Shown here: one piece after another, positions 10,257-21,216 of the stretch
Layout: every line of letters starts with the position of its first letter
Position numbering within the stretch: position 1 is the stretch's first letter
Source: Xanthostigma xanthostigma
Lineage: Eukaryota > Arthropoda > Insecta > Raphidioptera > Raphidiidae
NCBI GenBank assembly: GCA_963575645.1
Contig: OY754464.1
Span: 75,180,948-75,244,947 of the forward strand
DNA: 64,000 bases
Reading direction: 5' to 3'
Translations under genes and position numbers: made by a program
Notes under the pieces: model-generated
Told to the model about the DNA's origin: nothing
Database searches by the model: none
The model's input: only the letters and a program-made list of their open reading frames with translations

Positions 10257-10756
10257 GTACGAGCACCAAGGCAATTTTAAATAAAAAGCTTGATATTTTT
10301 TATATGAAGTTGGACTAAGTCTAAACCAATTCTGAAAATTTTAGGGGGGGCTGCCCGATTATTTAAATAAATAAATGACTTCAAAAGTAGGCATATTTAA
10401 CATTGGCTTTATGGTAAAACGGTAGATGGATGATATGTTTTCATAGATTTCTCCAAAACTAGTGGGTTGAAATTAAAAAAAAAACTATTTAAATTAAAGT
10501 TAAAACCTTAATAAATTATTGAAAACAAAAAAAAAACCGTTGTGCTTGAGTAATTAAAAAGATATTTAATTAAAAAGATTAATTATCTTTTTAATTAGTC
10601 GGGCACAACGGGTTTTTTTTGTTAAATAGTTTTGATAAATAGTTTTTTTTTATTTCCACCGACTAGTTTTGGAGAAATCAATGAAAACATATCATCCATC
10701 TACCGAAATATAAAAAAAATCAAGCCTTTTATTTAAAGTTGCCTTGGTGCTCGTAC
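10257..10756. mobile_element. Fold-back element of about 500 bp
   Basis: The left arm starts gtacgagcaccaaggca and the right arm ends with its complement tgccttggtgctcgtac. Further complementary blocks (tagatggatgatatgttttc, tctccaaaactagt) and an inner pair around ccgttgtgc/gcacaacgg show that most of the interval folds back on itself, with indels. No coding region and no clear target duplication. Confidence 0.72.
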
Positions 10757-12113
10757 TACCTTAAGTAGGTTTACAAAACTTTTTTCTGTCACCCGATAGC
10801 GCCACTGGCAAGTAAAGTATGTGTCATTCTATTGTTAGTACCTACTGCTTATATTTTCGGCCACCTGACGGCGCCACTAGCCAGCGAAGTATTTGTCATC
10901 CTCTTTCAATCTTCACTAACTTATATCTCCCTCTCAACTTCCGTTCGCCTCGCCCGATCACACTTTTCGTAAACGCTCTCGTCACGCATTCACCAGCTCA
11001 CTCCCCAAGTCAAGCGTGCGTAAAGAAGTTTTACTTCAATAAACTCGCTGCTTGCACACCCCTACTTAATTCACAATAGGCGCAAAAGGCAGTATTACTA
11101 AGATTATTATTAATCAGTAAACACAAGTTAAAATAATGCGCCATTCAGATTATTCGGTTTAACTCAAACAAACTTTATGATATTTTACACGCTTCGAAGC
11201 ACTAACAGTATAAACTGGAAGCTCGACGAAGCATTGCTAGTAATGTTCTTTATACAAAATGTTTCCTTTTATCGCTTTTAATACGTCCGCTTACTTGTAT
11301 TATGAGCTGAACGTTTAGACTTTAGATATAACGACGTTCTATTCGTCAACTATGTTTATACAATAGCATACCGACGTATGGTTGAGGTTTACTAACCACC
11401 GAATCGAATATTATCACTTTTATTCAACTCATGCGCGTTATTCATGTTTTATCATGCCTAAAAACCGAACCCTAAATAGCCATTTACCGACTGGTGACAA
11501 TTACTTGTCATAACTCAATGAAGATTCCTACTAGCTCGGCCATTGTGAAGTAATGAAAATAAACGTAACTATTTTCTGAGTCGTAACGAAATAATAGGTA
11601 ACAACAGCTCCGTTGTTACCCATTGAGGCTAAAATTGAGAGGCCGAATGTTTTCGACATGGAGTTTATTCATAACCGGCTAACCTCAAACCAAAACATTG
11701 AATCGTGCTGTTTGGTGCTGTTAGTATTGACAGTTTTTTTTATAAAGAAATAAATAGATATTTACAACATCTCATTATAATTAAAACATGAATAACGCGC
11801 AATTGTTGAATAAAATTATGGGCGCAACTTATAGGCTAAGTCATGACCTGTCAGCGCGATGTTTTTAGCACGAGTCGTAGGTGCGCAGGCACGAGCGAAG
11901 CGAGTGCATACTGCGCACCTGCGACTAGAATGACTAGACATGAATGACTAGACTACTAGTTACGCCAATAATTATTAATACCTACTTACTTATTATAAAG
12001 AGGTAAAGTTAATAAGTGTGATGTAGGAGGTTATCTCTGATACTACTCATCCGATTTCAAAAAAATTTTCACCAATATTTAAAATGGACCTTCAGGATGG
12101 ATATAGGCTATAA
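10757..12113. other. No gene; one strong hairpin at 11873-11923
   Basis: A diverged short direct repeat (gcgccactggc...agtatttgtcatc) lies at about 10800-10900. At 11873-11923 an inverted repeat (gtcgtaggtgcgcag against ctgcgcacctgcgac) encloses gcacgagcgaagcgagtgc, itself palindromic. No coding evidence. Confidence 0.5.
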
Positions 12114-12336
12114 TCTATACTAATATATAAAGCTGAAGAGTTTGTTTGTTTGTTTGTTTGAACGCGCTAATCTCAGGAACTACTAGATCAAATTGAAAAA
12201 ACATGTAATAAATGTAATAAAAACTATCCTATAGCCCAAGTTGCACCAAGCAAGACACATTTACAAAATTTCATTAAAATCTGTTAAGTGGTTTCGGAGA
12301 TTACCGCGGCCAAAATTGTGACACAGGAATTTTATA
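12114..12336 (+). mobile_element. 5' fragment of a second Helitron-like element
   Basis: It begins TCTATACTAATATATAAAGC like the neighbouring Helitron but then diverges into sequence (atcctatagcccaagttgc, gtggtttcggagatta) that recurs only at about 48640-48770. It stops at the 5' TC of copy B, so two related 5' ends lie head to tail. Confidence 0.55.
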
Positions 12337-12962
12337 TCTATACTAATATATAAAGCTGAAGAGTTTGTTTGTTTGTTTGTTTGAACGCGCTAATCTCAGG
12401 AACTACTGGTTCAAATTGAATAAATTTTTTTTTGTTGGATAGCCCATTTACCGAGGAAGGCTATAGGCTATATAATATTACGCTACGACCATTAGGAGCG
12501 GAGCTTTAATGAAAAATGTTGCAAAATGTATCTCAAAAATAAGCTTCTATTCATGTGTAATGCACTAACTAGATATATACTCATAATTAGCGATGTGAGA
12601 ACACAACCTCAAGTGGATCAATCGGTAGAGCATGCGACTGTCAATATCAGGGTCGTGGGTTCGAGCCCCACGTTGGGCGAATATATTTTTATTATTTTTT
12701 TATTTTTTACATTTGCATTCTTCTAAAGCTTAGATTTAAATTTATTTTAATTTTATTTAATTAATTTAAAAAAATTATTAGTTAAAAAAAGTTTAAATAC
12801 CTACTGCTTTTTATGGACAAAAACTTTTGAACGGTAACTCCGATCATCATGAAATTTGGACACAACATTCATCTCGGTAAACTAAGATGAATGTGCGTAC
12901 TCATGTCCCTCCCTTCCCCATTCGTTCTTTTGCACCCGGGTGAAACCGGACGGGACCGCTAG
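12337..12962 (+). mobile_element. Helitron-like element, copy B, with tRNA-like module
   Basis: Complete in this orientation: 5' TC (12337-12338) followed by tatactaatatataaag, and a 3' CCCGG...CCGG hairpin followed by CTAG (12959-12962). The length is 626 bp. A decayed tRNA-Lys-like module lies at about 12607-12678 in the same orientation as the element. No Rep/helicase ORF. Confidence 0.85.
12607..12678 (+). pseudogene. tRNA-Lys-like module inside Helitron B
   Basis: It shares tcggtagagcatgcgactg, the GGTTCGAGCCC B box and the GTTGGGC acceptor half with copy A, but the 5' acceptor half is lost. The anticodon loop is CTGTCAA. A pseudogene. Confidence 0.65.
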
Positions 12963-13047
12963 TTATAATAAATAAATAAAATTGTTTATTTTGTTTATTA
13001 TGAATCTTAAAGTTAACAAAAAAAATTCCAGCCAATTGGGCGACGGG

Positions 13048-13675
13048 ACCATTCCAACTTCAAAAATGTTGGCATTTGATTATAATAAAGAAAATAAAAT
13101 TTCTGATATCGTGTAAGGTGACGCGGGTAATGGCTAGTATTCAATATGATATTTGCTATTCGTTGCCATGGTTACCTACAAAATATGTTCCACGTCATGT
13201 AAAAATTAATCAAAGCATGCCGAACTAGTTTATTTCTGACAGATCCATAAAACAAAAACCGGCTGATTTTTTTTTATTTTCAAAATATTTCCGAAACTAT
13301 AAAGTTTAGAAAAAAAATTTTAACGAAACTTTCTTGAAAAAATAAATAGAATAATAAGCCGTTATGAAAAGTATACCATTTTTATATAAAAAAACACGGT
13401 TATAGGATGTATCTCTTCTGCACATGCGCCGATTTTCCCCAAAAACAATACGGCTCTTCATATTTGCATGCCAAACATTCTCTCAAAATTTGGTTTCAAT
13501 CCGCTCATCCATTTGACCTGTATCGTGTTCACAGACATACAGACTAACAGACGCACAGAGTTTTTTCAAAAATATGTTTTTTGGATTCGGGGGATCTCAA
13601 AACGGAAAGAAATTGTAAAATTTTTGAAAAGTGATTTTTGACCTAAACCATTCCCCACTTGTGGGTTGGAATGGT
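13048..13675. mobile_element. ACCATTCCAAC repeat family, copy 1
   Basis: Short terminal inverted repeats ACCATTCCAAC and GTTGGAATGGT bound a 628-bp non-coding element. Its interior (atggctagtattc, ccatggttacctac, atcaaagcatgcc) is shared with 24789-25351, 46868-47749 and, reversed, 55365-55936. The superfamily is not identified. Confidence 0.72.
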
Positions 13676-14146
13676 AAAATCCAATTAAACATGTATTCTT
13701 TAAGAGACAATCTACAAATCAGAGCGAAGCCGAACTGAATTGCTAGCTTAATATATCAGTTGTTTGACTTTTAAACATGCCTTCCTCATGCATATTACAT
13801 ATACAAAATGTACTGTATAAGTTCTAAGCGAATGGGGAAGTAGAAACATCTTCAATAGAACTGGGGAGCACCTACGACACATACATGTAAACATATTTCT
13901 TTGGTTACAAAGCAAAGTTACCTACGTCACATTTTTTTGGAAAAATAAGAGTATTGACGATTTATTAAGGAGGTTGATGCGTTATAGTCCCAGTCAAAAG
14001 TAAGTCGAATTTAAATCGGAACTTTTTCACAATAAATTTTTACAAAAAGTTATAAGTCGATGATACCAATAAATTATTGTCATAAAGGCATAAATAAAAT
14101 CATTTTTTTATTATTAATTAATTATTTTAGTATTTTACTTAATGGA

Positions 14147-14513
14147 ATCTTTGATTAACGTCTGAATAGAACTCTTCAAGTAAATAAAATTGTCGACCAA
14201 TTTTTCTCAGACCATACGATATATTGACAAAAATGATAAAAATACAAATCAATATAACATAAAATGACGTTTCGATCCGGATTTGGATTTTCTTCAGAAA
14301 AATCTAAAAATATAAAAATTAATTAGTATTAAATTATTAATTATTATTTATTTACAATACTAATTAATTTTTATATTTTTAGATTTTTCTGAAGAAGATC
14401 TAAATCCGGATCGAAACGTCATTTTATGTTATATTGATTTGTATTTTTATCATTTTTGTCAATATATCGTATGGTCTGAGAAAAATTGGTCGACAATTTT
14501 ATTTACTTGAAGA
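14147..14513. mobile_element. Penelope-like fold-back remnant, family A, copy 1, with 15-bp target duplication
   Basis: Both ends read atctttgattaacgtctga or its truncated complement, and the inner arms are complementary for about 160 bp. Flanking bases attttacttaatgga occur at 14132-14146 and again at 14514-14528, a perfect 15-bp target-site duplication. PLEs make duplications of this size range. Each arm has a hammerhead-like motif pointing outward: minus strand at 14266-14297 (CTGAAGA, ATCC...GGAT, GAAACGTC) and plus strand at 14389-14420. Related copies: 23701-24262 and 43891-44300. Confidence 0.72.
14389..14420 (+). ncRNA. Hammerhead-ribozyme-like motif, family A
   Basis: Core CTGAAGA, one extra A, hairpin GATCT...GGATC (one G-T pair), GAAAC, GTC. 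The sister copy at 23941 has a perfect GATCC...GGATC stem II. Stem I is weak here (one or two pairs), so this is probably a fossil. Confidence 0.42.
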
Positions 14514-15054
14514 ATTTTACTTAATGGACTAACTTTTGAATTTTTGTGCAAAGTTAGGTTAGGAAAACTAAATTTATATAAATATCTGTATTTTTACATA
14601 GTTTTTGCAATAAATAATTAAAAAAAGAAATTATAAGTAATGAAAATTAAAATTAAATTATTAAAAAGTTGAAAATTTTGTCATAAAAAAATCTATTAAA
14701 AAAACTTTATTTCAGGTTTTTTTCATTATCTTCGTTTAACGCCTCAACCTCCTTAAATCCTAAATGGGTACGTTGCATTTGATCCAATTTTAAGATGTCT
14801 CTATACTACAAAAGTGCAGAGCTTTCATTCACCGACACGTACTATAGTCTAGTTCACAAGTTCAAAAAGGTGTTAATTCATGAAATAGCTCTTAAAAATA
14901 TGAGCGATGGCTCATTGAATTCATGACGTCTAGAAAAATGCAATAAATGTTTTATTAGCGTAAAAAAATTGAAATTAGATGAAAGAAAAATTCCAGTCAA
15001 TTGGGCGACGGGACTATTTTTTTTAGGGGATTTTTAGGGATACTTGTTGTACTG

Positions 15055-15354
15055 TATATACAGTATGTAGGTTAAGTTACGTATATCAGTTGCAATGTAG
15101 ACTGCAAACGTAGTATTTCACTATAACATTTACTTAAGTGGTCTAGTTAAATGCGCATGGGTTTGCATTTTAAATTGGTATAAATATATGTATATTTGGA
15201 AGGAAAAAGTCTGGTAGTGGACAAGAGGACAGGAGGTGACTATGCCAGCGTAATGCTGGCATACGTTCACGTTGGTGTTGTAAATAAATCATTATTAAAT
15301 CAAATTCAAGAGTATTACTAATTTAAAAGAACCTGATCAACCACCAACACTACA
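15055..15354 (+). mobile_element. LTR of a retrotransposon (about 300 bp)
   Basis: It is homologous in reverse orientation to 31594-31882. It starts TGTTGTACTG and ends CACCAACACTACA, giving the TG...CA ends of an LTR. A TATA-like tataaatatatgtatat and a polyadenylation-like gtaaataaatcatt lie inside in the correct order. The other LTR and internal region are not visible here. Confidence 0.68.
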
Positions 15355-16632
15355 TTGTGGTTGGAGGGAAAGGTTTTTAAGAGTTCGCAAGCCTGACTGT
15401 AGTAAACAAGCAGTTGCGCGCGCACATAGAAACAGATAGCTTCGGTTTCCGTCACGACAAACGTCCCAATAGATGTTTCACATCAAAAGGGATTGACATT
15501 GGACATTTTGCCACGTGGTCAAAGATTTGTTCGCTTATGGTATCACTTACAACTTGTTATATAAACTGTTGATGTTAAGACAGCAATCTGTACATTATAG
15601 TGTGTATAATCTGTTATGTAATATAACGTACGTACATTCACCGTTACTGACATCTGACAGCGCGGGCCGAGAATTAATTATGTAAGAATTTGCATTGTTT
15701 CCTCCCTTGCGCAGAGCATTCTTGATACAGCCATTCGGATACACCGTGCATAATTCTGCACAGTATAGCGCCGCGACTCAACTGTTTTAATAAGCTGCTC
15801 AACTTTATATAAAAGTTTATCCACTTTGCGCGTCTGTGTTTGTGTACATTTAATACATACAGGGTGTCGTATTTTGTTGATCTTAAAATTGACTAGTCAG
15901 AGTGCCCGTCGGCAAAAATTTTATTGATACATACTCTCCCCAAACTTTGTATATGGCTTCATTAGGCCTAGTCTGACACTTATTTCCTCTATGGCTTTTC
16001 TTGATTTTGGGGCGTTTTCCCTCTAAATTTTCCGAAAGATGTCGTTTTGACGAATGTAAAAAATGTATAGATACTGTTTGTTTTTTAATTGGATAGCTTA
16101 AAAACTTCAACCAAAACGCTAAAATAGGTAATGTTCTCTGACAAATAACATGAACCATTTAAAATGTCTGGCACCTCGAATATGTATAAAAACGTAATTT
16201 TATTAATGAAAATATATGACGATTAATTTTATTTCTATCAAAATGACATTAATAATTTTGAATATTTGTCGAATGTAATTATTACTTATATCATGTTTGA
16301 ATTTTCAGTATGCCCTTATAACTATATAATGTATAATATATATAATATTATAAAATCTAGTTTTGAATTACAGAATAAGTATATAGAAATTGCCAGATGT
16401 GCACTGATTTTTCGCAACATTAACGCCTTCTGGCAGCTCTTTATCTTCCGCCTAGCCTTCTGGCAATGTTTTCCCTACTTGTACTATCTCCTATTATTCT
16501 GCAAATTTTCAGCTTTGCACCGAGTGACCCCTACCCCTCCATAGTCAGCTCTTAGACCATTAGCAAATACCATAATATTTATTACTAGTCATTACCCGCG
16601 GCACCGCACACGTTATTTTATTTATTATAATA
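15355..16632. other. No gene recognised
   Basis: Mixed sequence. The segment from about 15860 (acagggtgtcgtattttgttg) looks like a repeat terminus, but no partner was found. The 91-codon minus-strand frame at 15883-16158 has no recognisable domain. Confidence 0.35.
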
Positions 16633-17107
16633 CAGTGTAACCTCTTTATAACGAATCTCAAGGGACCGAACATTTTTTTTCGTTATAAAGAGTTTTCGTT
16701 ATATGGAGGGAAGAAAGAAAAATAACCAAAGTTCACCTAATTAATTTATTCCAAACACATATAGTCTGTCTGACGTTATGCCAATATTTGCTTTGTATTT
16801 TATTAAGTATCTTAAGCATAGCTTGAGATGTGGTGCAATCATCTTCATTAAACATTTTTCGGTAAGTTTGGCGATATCAAGTGCTTGTTGAATAGTTGGT
16901 GATGGTTCAGAATCGTCCTCTTTACATCTGTAAATATTTGCTGACGCCTAAATATGAACATATTTCTTCGTTATAGACAATGGCTGTTGCGTTATAAAGA
17001 GGGTATTAAATTAATGTGTTTTAAGGTAAATCAACCAAATTGTAAAAATTTCTACGTTACAGGGAGTTTTTCGTTATAACGAAGGACGTTATAAAGAGGT
17101 TACACTG
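16633..17107 (-). mobile_element. pogo/Tigger-like element, internally deleted, copy 1
   Basis: Terminal inverted repeats CAGTGTAACCTCTTTATAAC and GTTATAAAGAGGTTACACTG are perfect, flanked by TA (16631-16632, 17108-17109). CAGTG ends with TA duplication fit the pogo branch of Tc1/mariner. A transposase C-terminal remnant is readable on the minus strand. Subterminal copies of cgttata recur at both ends. Relatives: 32181-33681 and 44673-45290. Confidence 0.9.
16750..16947 (-). pseudogene. Tigger-like transposase C-terminal remnant (frameshifted)
   Basis: The minus strand reads ...RCKEDDSEPSPTIQQALDI..., an acidic linker followed by a helix of the kind found at the C-terminus of Tigger/pogo transposases. 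The frame then shifts by one base; the other frame continues with NEDDCTTSQAM, matching the copy at 44904-45131. No DDE catalytic region is present. Confidence 0.62.
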
Positions 17108-17109
17108 TA

Positions 17110-17699
17110 TGTCAACTGTTGAAGCTGGAACGGTCCTGTACTCCTGCTGCCCAGTTAGCTGGAATTTTTTTTATTTTTTTCTTGGCAATTTTAGCTTATC
17201 GATAATAATTTCAAAAAAGTAAAAATTGCTGCTTGAATAATTTATTCGAGACGTAATAAAATATGAACACGAAATTTTAAATTTTAACAATACATTCATC
17301 TATAATCTAAATGTAACAAACGAATTGGGTGTTCTATCAAGCGAATGAAATGTCAAATATTGAAAACACATGTCGACGCTCAATTGATATTCGAGTCAAT
17401 GGAATTTTAGCTAAAGTTAATTCACTAGAAACGTGGCAAATTGACATAAATGCTACAACATACGTAGTATATGATGACGTGTTGTTTAAGCAACTGTTAT
17501 AACGGGTGGCACTAAATATTGTCAGCAATGTTACAGAGTTCATTTTCTTAATTTTTTTAAGAGAAACTTCTTTAATGATTTGGAATCATCCGGTTGAATA
17601 GCTAACGATAAAACTTGACATGACGTACGAAGTGTTGCAACATTGTATAATGTATAAAATGTACGGTCAAATAGTTACTTTTTTTAAATTTAAGATTAT
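17110..17699. other. No gene; short similarity to the ACCATTCCAAC family border
   Basis: At about 17132-17170 the sequence ggtcctgtactcctgctgcc...agctggaattt resembles the flank next to ACCATTCCAAC copies. The rest is AT-rich and unassigned. Confidence 0.35.
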
Positions 17700-18320
17700 A
17701 GAACTTAAGAGTCTTTAGAACACAAGGATGGGTCCAGTTCGATAACTCGATATGCCAAAATTTTTACTTTTTTTAAATCATAGAAAAGCTAAATTTTGAC
17801 GCTCCAAAAAAAAAACTTTGTGGATTAATAGAAAATTTCCTCAAAAATACGTAAAAACTGTTCGTCTTTCACTGTCATTTTTTGACTCTAACCAATCAGA
17901 TATCATATATACCCGAGAGAGCAACTGGTGTAGAATTACTGTATTACTATCTCACTTTGTATACCCGACCCCGTAATTGTTATTTTTAAGAACTCCCCTC
18001 AAACGCCCTCCCTTTTTCACTGTGCATAAAAACGACATCGTATCGACACGACTCCGTAATTGTTTCATAAATAACTCTCCCTAAACGCCTTCCCTTTATT
18101 ACTGCGCAAAAAAACGCCATCGCATCGACACGACCCCGTAATTGTTTTTTTTTATAGAACTCCCCCCAGACGCCTTCCCTTTTTTACTGCGCAAAAAAAT
18201 GCCATCGCATCGATACGACTCCGTAGTTGTTTTTTAATGAGCTTCCCCCAAACACCTTCCCCTTTTCACTGCGCAAAATAGAAATCACGGACCTAAAACG
18301 GCTAATAATACTTCAGTATA
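17700..18320. mobile_element. Repeat element with internal minisatellite, copy 1
   Basis: The interval is homologous, in reverse, to about 56855-57320. Both contain a segment with ctgttcgtctttcactgtc and a minisatellite of about 80-85 bp. Here four units lie at about 17967-18280, each with ccgtaattgtt, a pyrimidine-rich stretch, ctgcgcaaaaa and ccatcgcatcgacacga. The duplicated flanks show that the minisatellite travels inside a larger mobile repeat. Confidence 0.72.
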
Positions 18321-18329
18321 AAGCAGTGT

Positions 18330-18595
18330 TGATCCAATAGAATGTTACGATGAAGGAAGGTTTTTGGTTGAGGATCATAAGTAAATAAGCTTTACCAATG
18401 TTTCGCTAGTGGTCAACGTTTCGAAAAATTTATTTTCTTCTTTAGGGCCTCAAGCTGGTCGAAAGGTGGTAAATTGTTAAAACAACATAGATGATCATAT
18501 TATTATGTTGTTTTAACAATTTACCACCTGTCGAAACATTGGTAGAGCTTATTTACTTATGATCCTCAACCAAAAACCTTACTTCATCGCTAATA
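18330..18595. mobile_element. Penelope-like fold-back remnant, family C
   Basis: Arms are complementary: left aggtttttggttgaggatcat against right atgatcctcaaccaaaaacc, and inner ggtggtaaattgttaaaaca. The minus strand of the left arm contains CTAAAGA, one A, GAAAA...TTTTTC, GAAACGTT at about 18415-18445, a hammerhead-like layout with G5 of the core changed to A. Assigned to PLE by shared architecture; moderate confidence. Confidence 0.5.
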
Positions 18596-18604
18596 ATACT
18601 GTTA

Positions 18605-18733
18605 TATGATATATTTAAAATAATAATTGTGTATTTCCAATGGGTTTTTGCACATCAAGTTATCGCATTCTAACCCACAAGGATTACCTAATGGTTCATT
18701 TAACATAATAAATTTTGTAATCATATATATTGA
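18605..18733. repeat. Direct repeat, also at 19315-19430
   Basis: Both blocks share gtgtatttccaatgg/gtgtatttctaatgg, atcg(c/t)attctaacccacaa and gttcatttaacataat, with small differences. They lie 710 bp apart in the same orientation. Confidence 0.75.
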
Positions 18734-18977
18734 TACGCTAAGGTTAAGATGTTTGCCTCCCTTTTTAGAACAAACCTCACAATTTCTCCAGATAAATTAT
18801 ATATCATTTTACAGATAATTGCTTGCTCTACTGACATCGACAACTAAAAAATTTATTATTGCTTTTGTTTTTGTAAATTAATTAAAATACAGCAACGCTG
18901 AACAACGTCTGCCATCTGACGGTTTTAATTTTGAAACAACGTCAACACTTCGATCTGTCATCTGACCTTCATATTGT
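18734..18977. repeat. Dispersed repeat, second copy at 57801-58040
   Basis: Both blocks run from acgctaaggttaag to atctg/ctcatc(t/c)gaccttcatatt, sharing gataattgct, ctactgacatcgacaact and gccatctgacgg. The gccatctgacgg word is repeated in tandem-like fashion further down to about 19160. Confidence 0.8.
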
Positions 18978-19787
18978 AATACAACAGACACAAAACTGCA
19001 ACTGCCATCTGACGGCTTTAATTTTGAAACAACGAGCAACGCTGAACAACGTCACAGCAATGCTGCATGATGCCATCTGACGGCATAGCTCAACGCTTTT
19101 TCTACTTGCGCCTCTATATGACAATTTTAGTAAAATATTTCTTCGATCTGTCATCTGAGCTTCAAATTGTAATACAACAAAAAGAAGAACGTTATAAGCA
19201 GTGTGCAAAATTAGAAACGAATTGAATACCTGCAATCATATTCAAAAAATAATTTTGTAAAGTGATAATTATCATACTTATTTAGTGCGAATAATTCGCA
19301 CAGGTCACACTAGTATGATATATAATAATAATAACTGTGTATTTCTAATGGATATTTTGCACATCGAGTTATCGTATTCTAACCCACAAGGATTAATGGT
19401 TCATTTAACATAATTAATTTTGTAATCACCTACATTGCAAGTTTATAACTGATGTCTATAATTGGAATGAAATATATGATATTAATTCATATTGCGTTTA
19501 AACACTACTGTGTTAATAACAAAAGAACTCTGCTATAACTCATTAACACAAAAGTGCCTTCTACTTACTTATATTAGCGCGATAAAAACTTTCAACTTTT
19601 GCCTATTAATAAGTCAGTTATAAAGTTTTCTCATCTTTTATTAAAATTTACACTACTAAAGGTCAGTAGGCGTTCTCAACACAGGGACGTCTGCCTTTAT
19701 GCGAGAATGCATTTCTCTATCTCGAATTATGTCAGCTTTATCTGAGTTTAAGTTTTTACATAGTTTTCTAAGACACGGTAAAAACAG

Positions 19788-20129
19788 TAGAGCTGTAAAA
19801 GTAACGAGAAATTGTGTACTCGTATGTATTCGTTACTTAAAGAACCAGTACCCGTTACTTTCGTATCGTTACGTTACTCGTTACTTTTCATACGTCATAC
19901 AATCGTGTACTAACAGCATCAAGCATGTACCATCGCATCGAGGCGCGTCGCATACGTGATACGGTATGGCTTCGTTCGTATAACGTATAACCGCATCAAA
20001 CGAGTCGAACTGACATGGATACGACAGATGCGAGTAACTAAATGATTTTTTAAGTAATGATTCGTTACTTCGAGTCAGACAATGTATCCGTTACTCAGTA
20101 ACGAATACATACTGTTTGTTACAGCTCTA
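19788..20129. mobile_element. hAT-like MITE, family 2, copy 1 (8-bp target duplication)
   Basis: Ends TAGAGCTGTAA and TTACAGCTCTA are flanked by a perfect duplication AAAAACAG (19780-19787, 20130-20137). The 342-bp body is full of cgttactt/aagtaacg words and has no credible ORF. A second copy lies at 30645-30981. The 8-bp duplication indicates the hAT superfamily. Confidence 0.9.
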
Positions 20130-20137
20130 AAAAACAG

Positions 20138-20763
20138 TCATAACTAGTGATGAGACGTTTCGAGTGAAAATAGTCGAGCTATAAAGTACCCAAATCATTT
20201 AAGGCCGGTCTGACCGGCAAAGTAAACAAATATTTTTTCAGTTTCTCTTTGAAATGCACGAATTTACTGTCTCGTGTATAATACGCGCCACGGATCTAAA
20301 AGTTAGTCACAAGCAGCGTCGCAAAGGCACATTTTAGAGCTGTTGAAACTCTCACCACCTCTTAGCTACCTGCACGGAACCTGCGCTCGTCGGTGATCGC
20401 TCGTTGTCTTATTCACTTGTCGCTTTCCTGCTTTAAAATACAGTCGAGTACGCTATTGTCAAGTTGTTATTGTTACTTTAGTTTTGTTGAGTAGCAAATT
20501 GTAGTTTTTCAACAGACTGTACAAGCGCAAGCCCGCATTCGCATCTAACTTCCGAGCCTTTTAGATTCGTGGTACGTAGTATACTTAGATCATCGATATC
20601 GATTTTATCGCCAACATCGTTTTCATTAACTAGTGACTTAAATTGCAGGGTTGCCAATTCCTAAAAATCTTTTCCCCAAACACAAGTTGAAATATCCCTA
20701 AAAATCCCCTGAATATATAATTGTTTTAGCGACAAACTTTGTTGAAGATAAGTTAACAATAAA
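20138..20763. other. No gene recognised
   Basis: Moderately GC-richer sequence around 20200-20600 with no ORF of note. The phrase 'aacttccgagccttttagatt' recurs at about 21460, suggesting a diverged duplication flanking the fold-back. Confidence 0.4.
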
Positions 20764-21053
20764 TAAATATAGTTTAAAAAAAACTAAAAAACACGCTTTA
20801 TATCGAACTAAAAAGTAAAAAATAATTTTTTTAAAATAAGCTTAAAACAATAATGAATAAAAAATACAAGTATTATTGTGAAAAAAGCGTGGGGCGCTTT
20901 GTTCCACATTTTTGTACATCGAGCGCCCCACGCTTTTTTCACAATAATACTTGCATTTTTTATTCATTGTTTTAAGCTTATTTAAAAAAAAAATATTTTT
21001 TACTTTTTAGTTCGATATAAAGCGTGTTTTTTAGTTTTTTTTTAAACTATACT
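20764..21053. repeat. Perfect-looking inverted repeat with GC-rich centre
   Basis: Arms of about 130 bp are nearly exact complements: left tatcgaactaaaaagtaaaa against right ttttactttttagttcgata, inner ttgtgaaaaaagcgtggggc against its complement. The loop is about 25 bp. A tRNA-like sequence follows at 21130-21216. A second, weaker example of fold-back plus tRNA-like unit lies at 34250-34605. Confidence 0.85.
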
Positions 21054-21129
21054 TATAATACTTATTTTACACTTTTTAGTTCGATTTATTGTCAAAAATT
21101 TGCCGAAAAACAAAACAATTTTTTTTCGG

Positions 21130-21216
21130 CGTGGACGGGATTAGAACCCACGACCCGTGATTCCGAGAGTTGACGTCAGCGAAGACCCGTGCCTTAGACC
21201 GCACGGCTAAACACTG
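21130..21216 (-). pseudogene. tRNA-Leu/Ser-like sequence, probable SINE head or pseudogene
   Basis: On the minus strand the order is a GTGCGGTCTAAGGCA-type D arm (A box), an anticodon region, a long variable arm (ACTCTCGGAATC) and a T arm with GGTTCTAATCC (B box), ending in CCACGCC. The long variable arm fits a Leu/Ser-type tRNA. The anticodon stem is not convincing, so it is called tRNA-derived only. Confidence 0.5.

Larger units (their letters stand above)
13965..14756. mobile_element. TTAAGGAGGTTGA repeat family, copy 1, carrying a nested PLE remnant
   Basis: Ends TTAAGGAGGTTGATGCG and CTCAACCTCCTTAA form short inverted repeats. Copies lie at 32273-32999, 50945-51628 and, reversed, 58041-59199. 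This copy is interrupted at 14147-14513 by a PLE-family-A fold-back with a 15-bp duplication, so it was in place first. No ORF. Confidence 0.75.

Noticed and set aside
12114-12962. RTE-type non-LTR retrotransposon tail
   Set aside because: The tatactaatat/aaagctgaagag words can recall RTE tails, but the 5' TC, 3' hairpin with CTAG, and lack of target duplication or simple-repeat tail fit a Helitron better.
15883-16158. 91-codon minus-strand ORF
   Set aside because: No recognisable domain. The sequence begins at a repeat-like terminus and is likely chance.
18415-18445. Active hammerhead ribozyme in family C
   Set aside because: Core G5 is changed to A and stem I does not pair, so it is counted only as architectural evidence.
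20764-21053. microRNA precursor
   Set aside because: Arms of about 130 bp with near-perfect pairing are far longer than a miRNA hairpin and fit a fold-back repeat.
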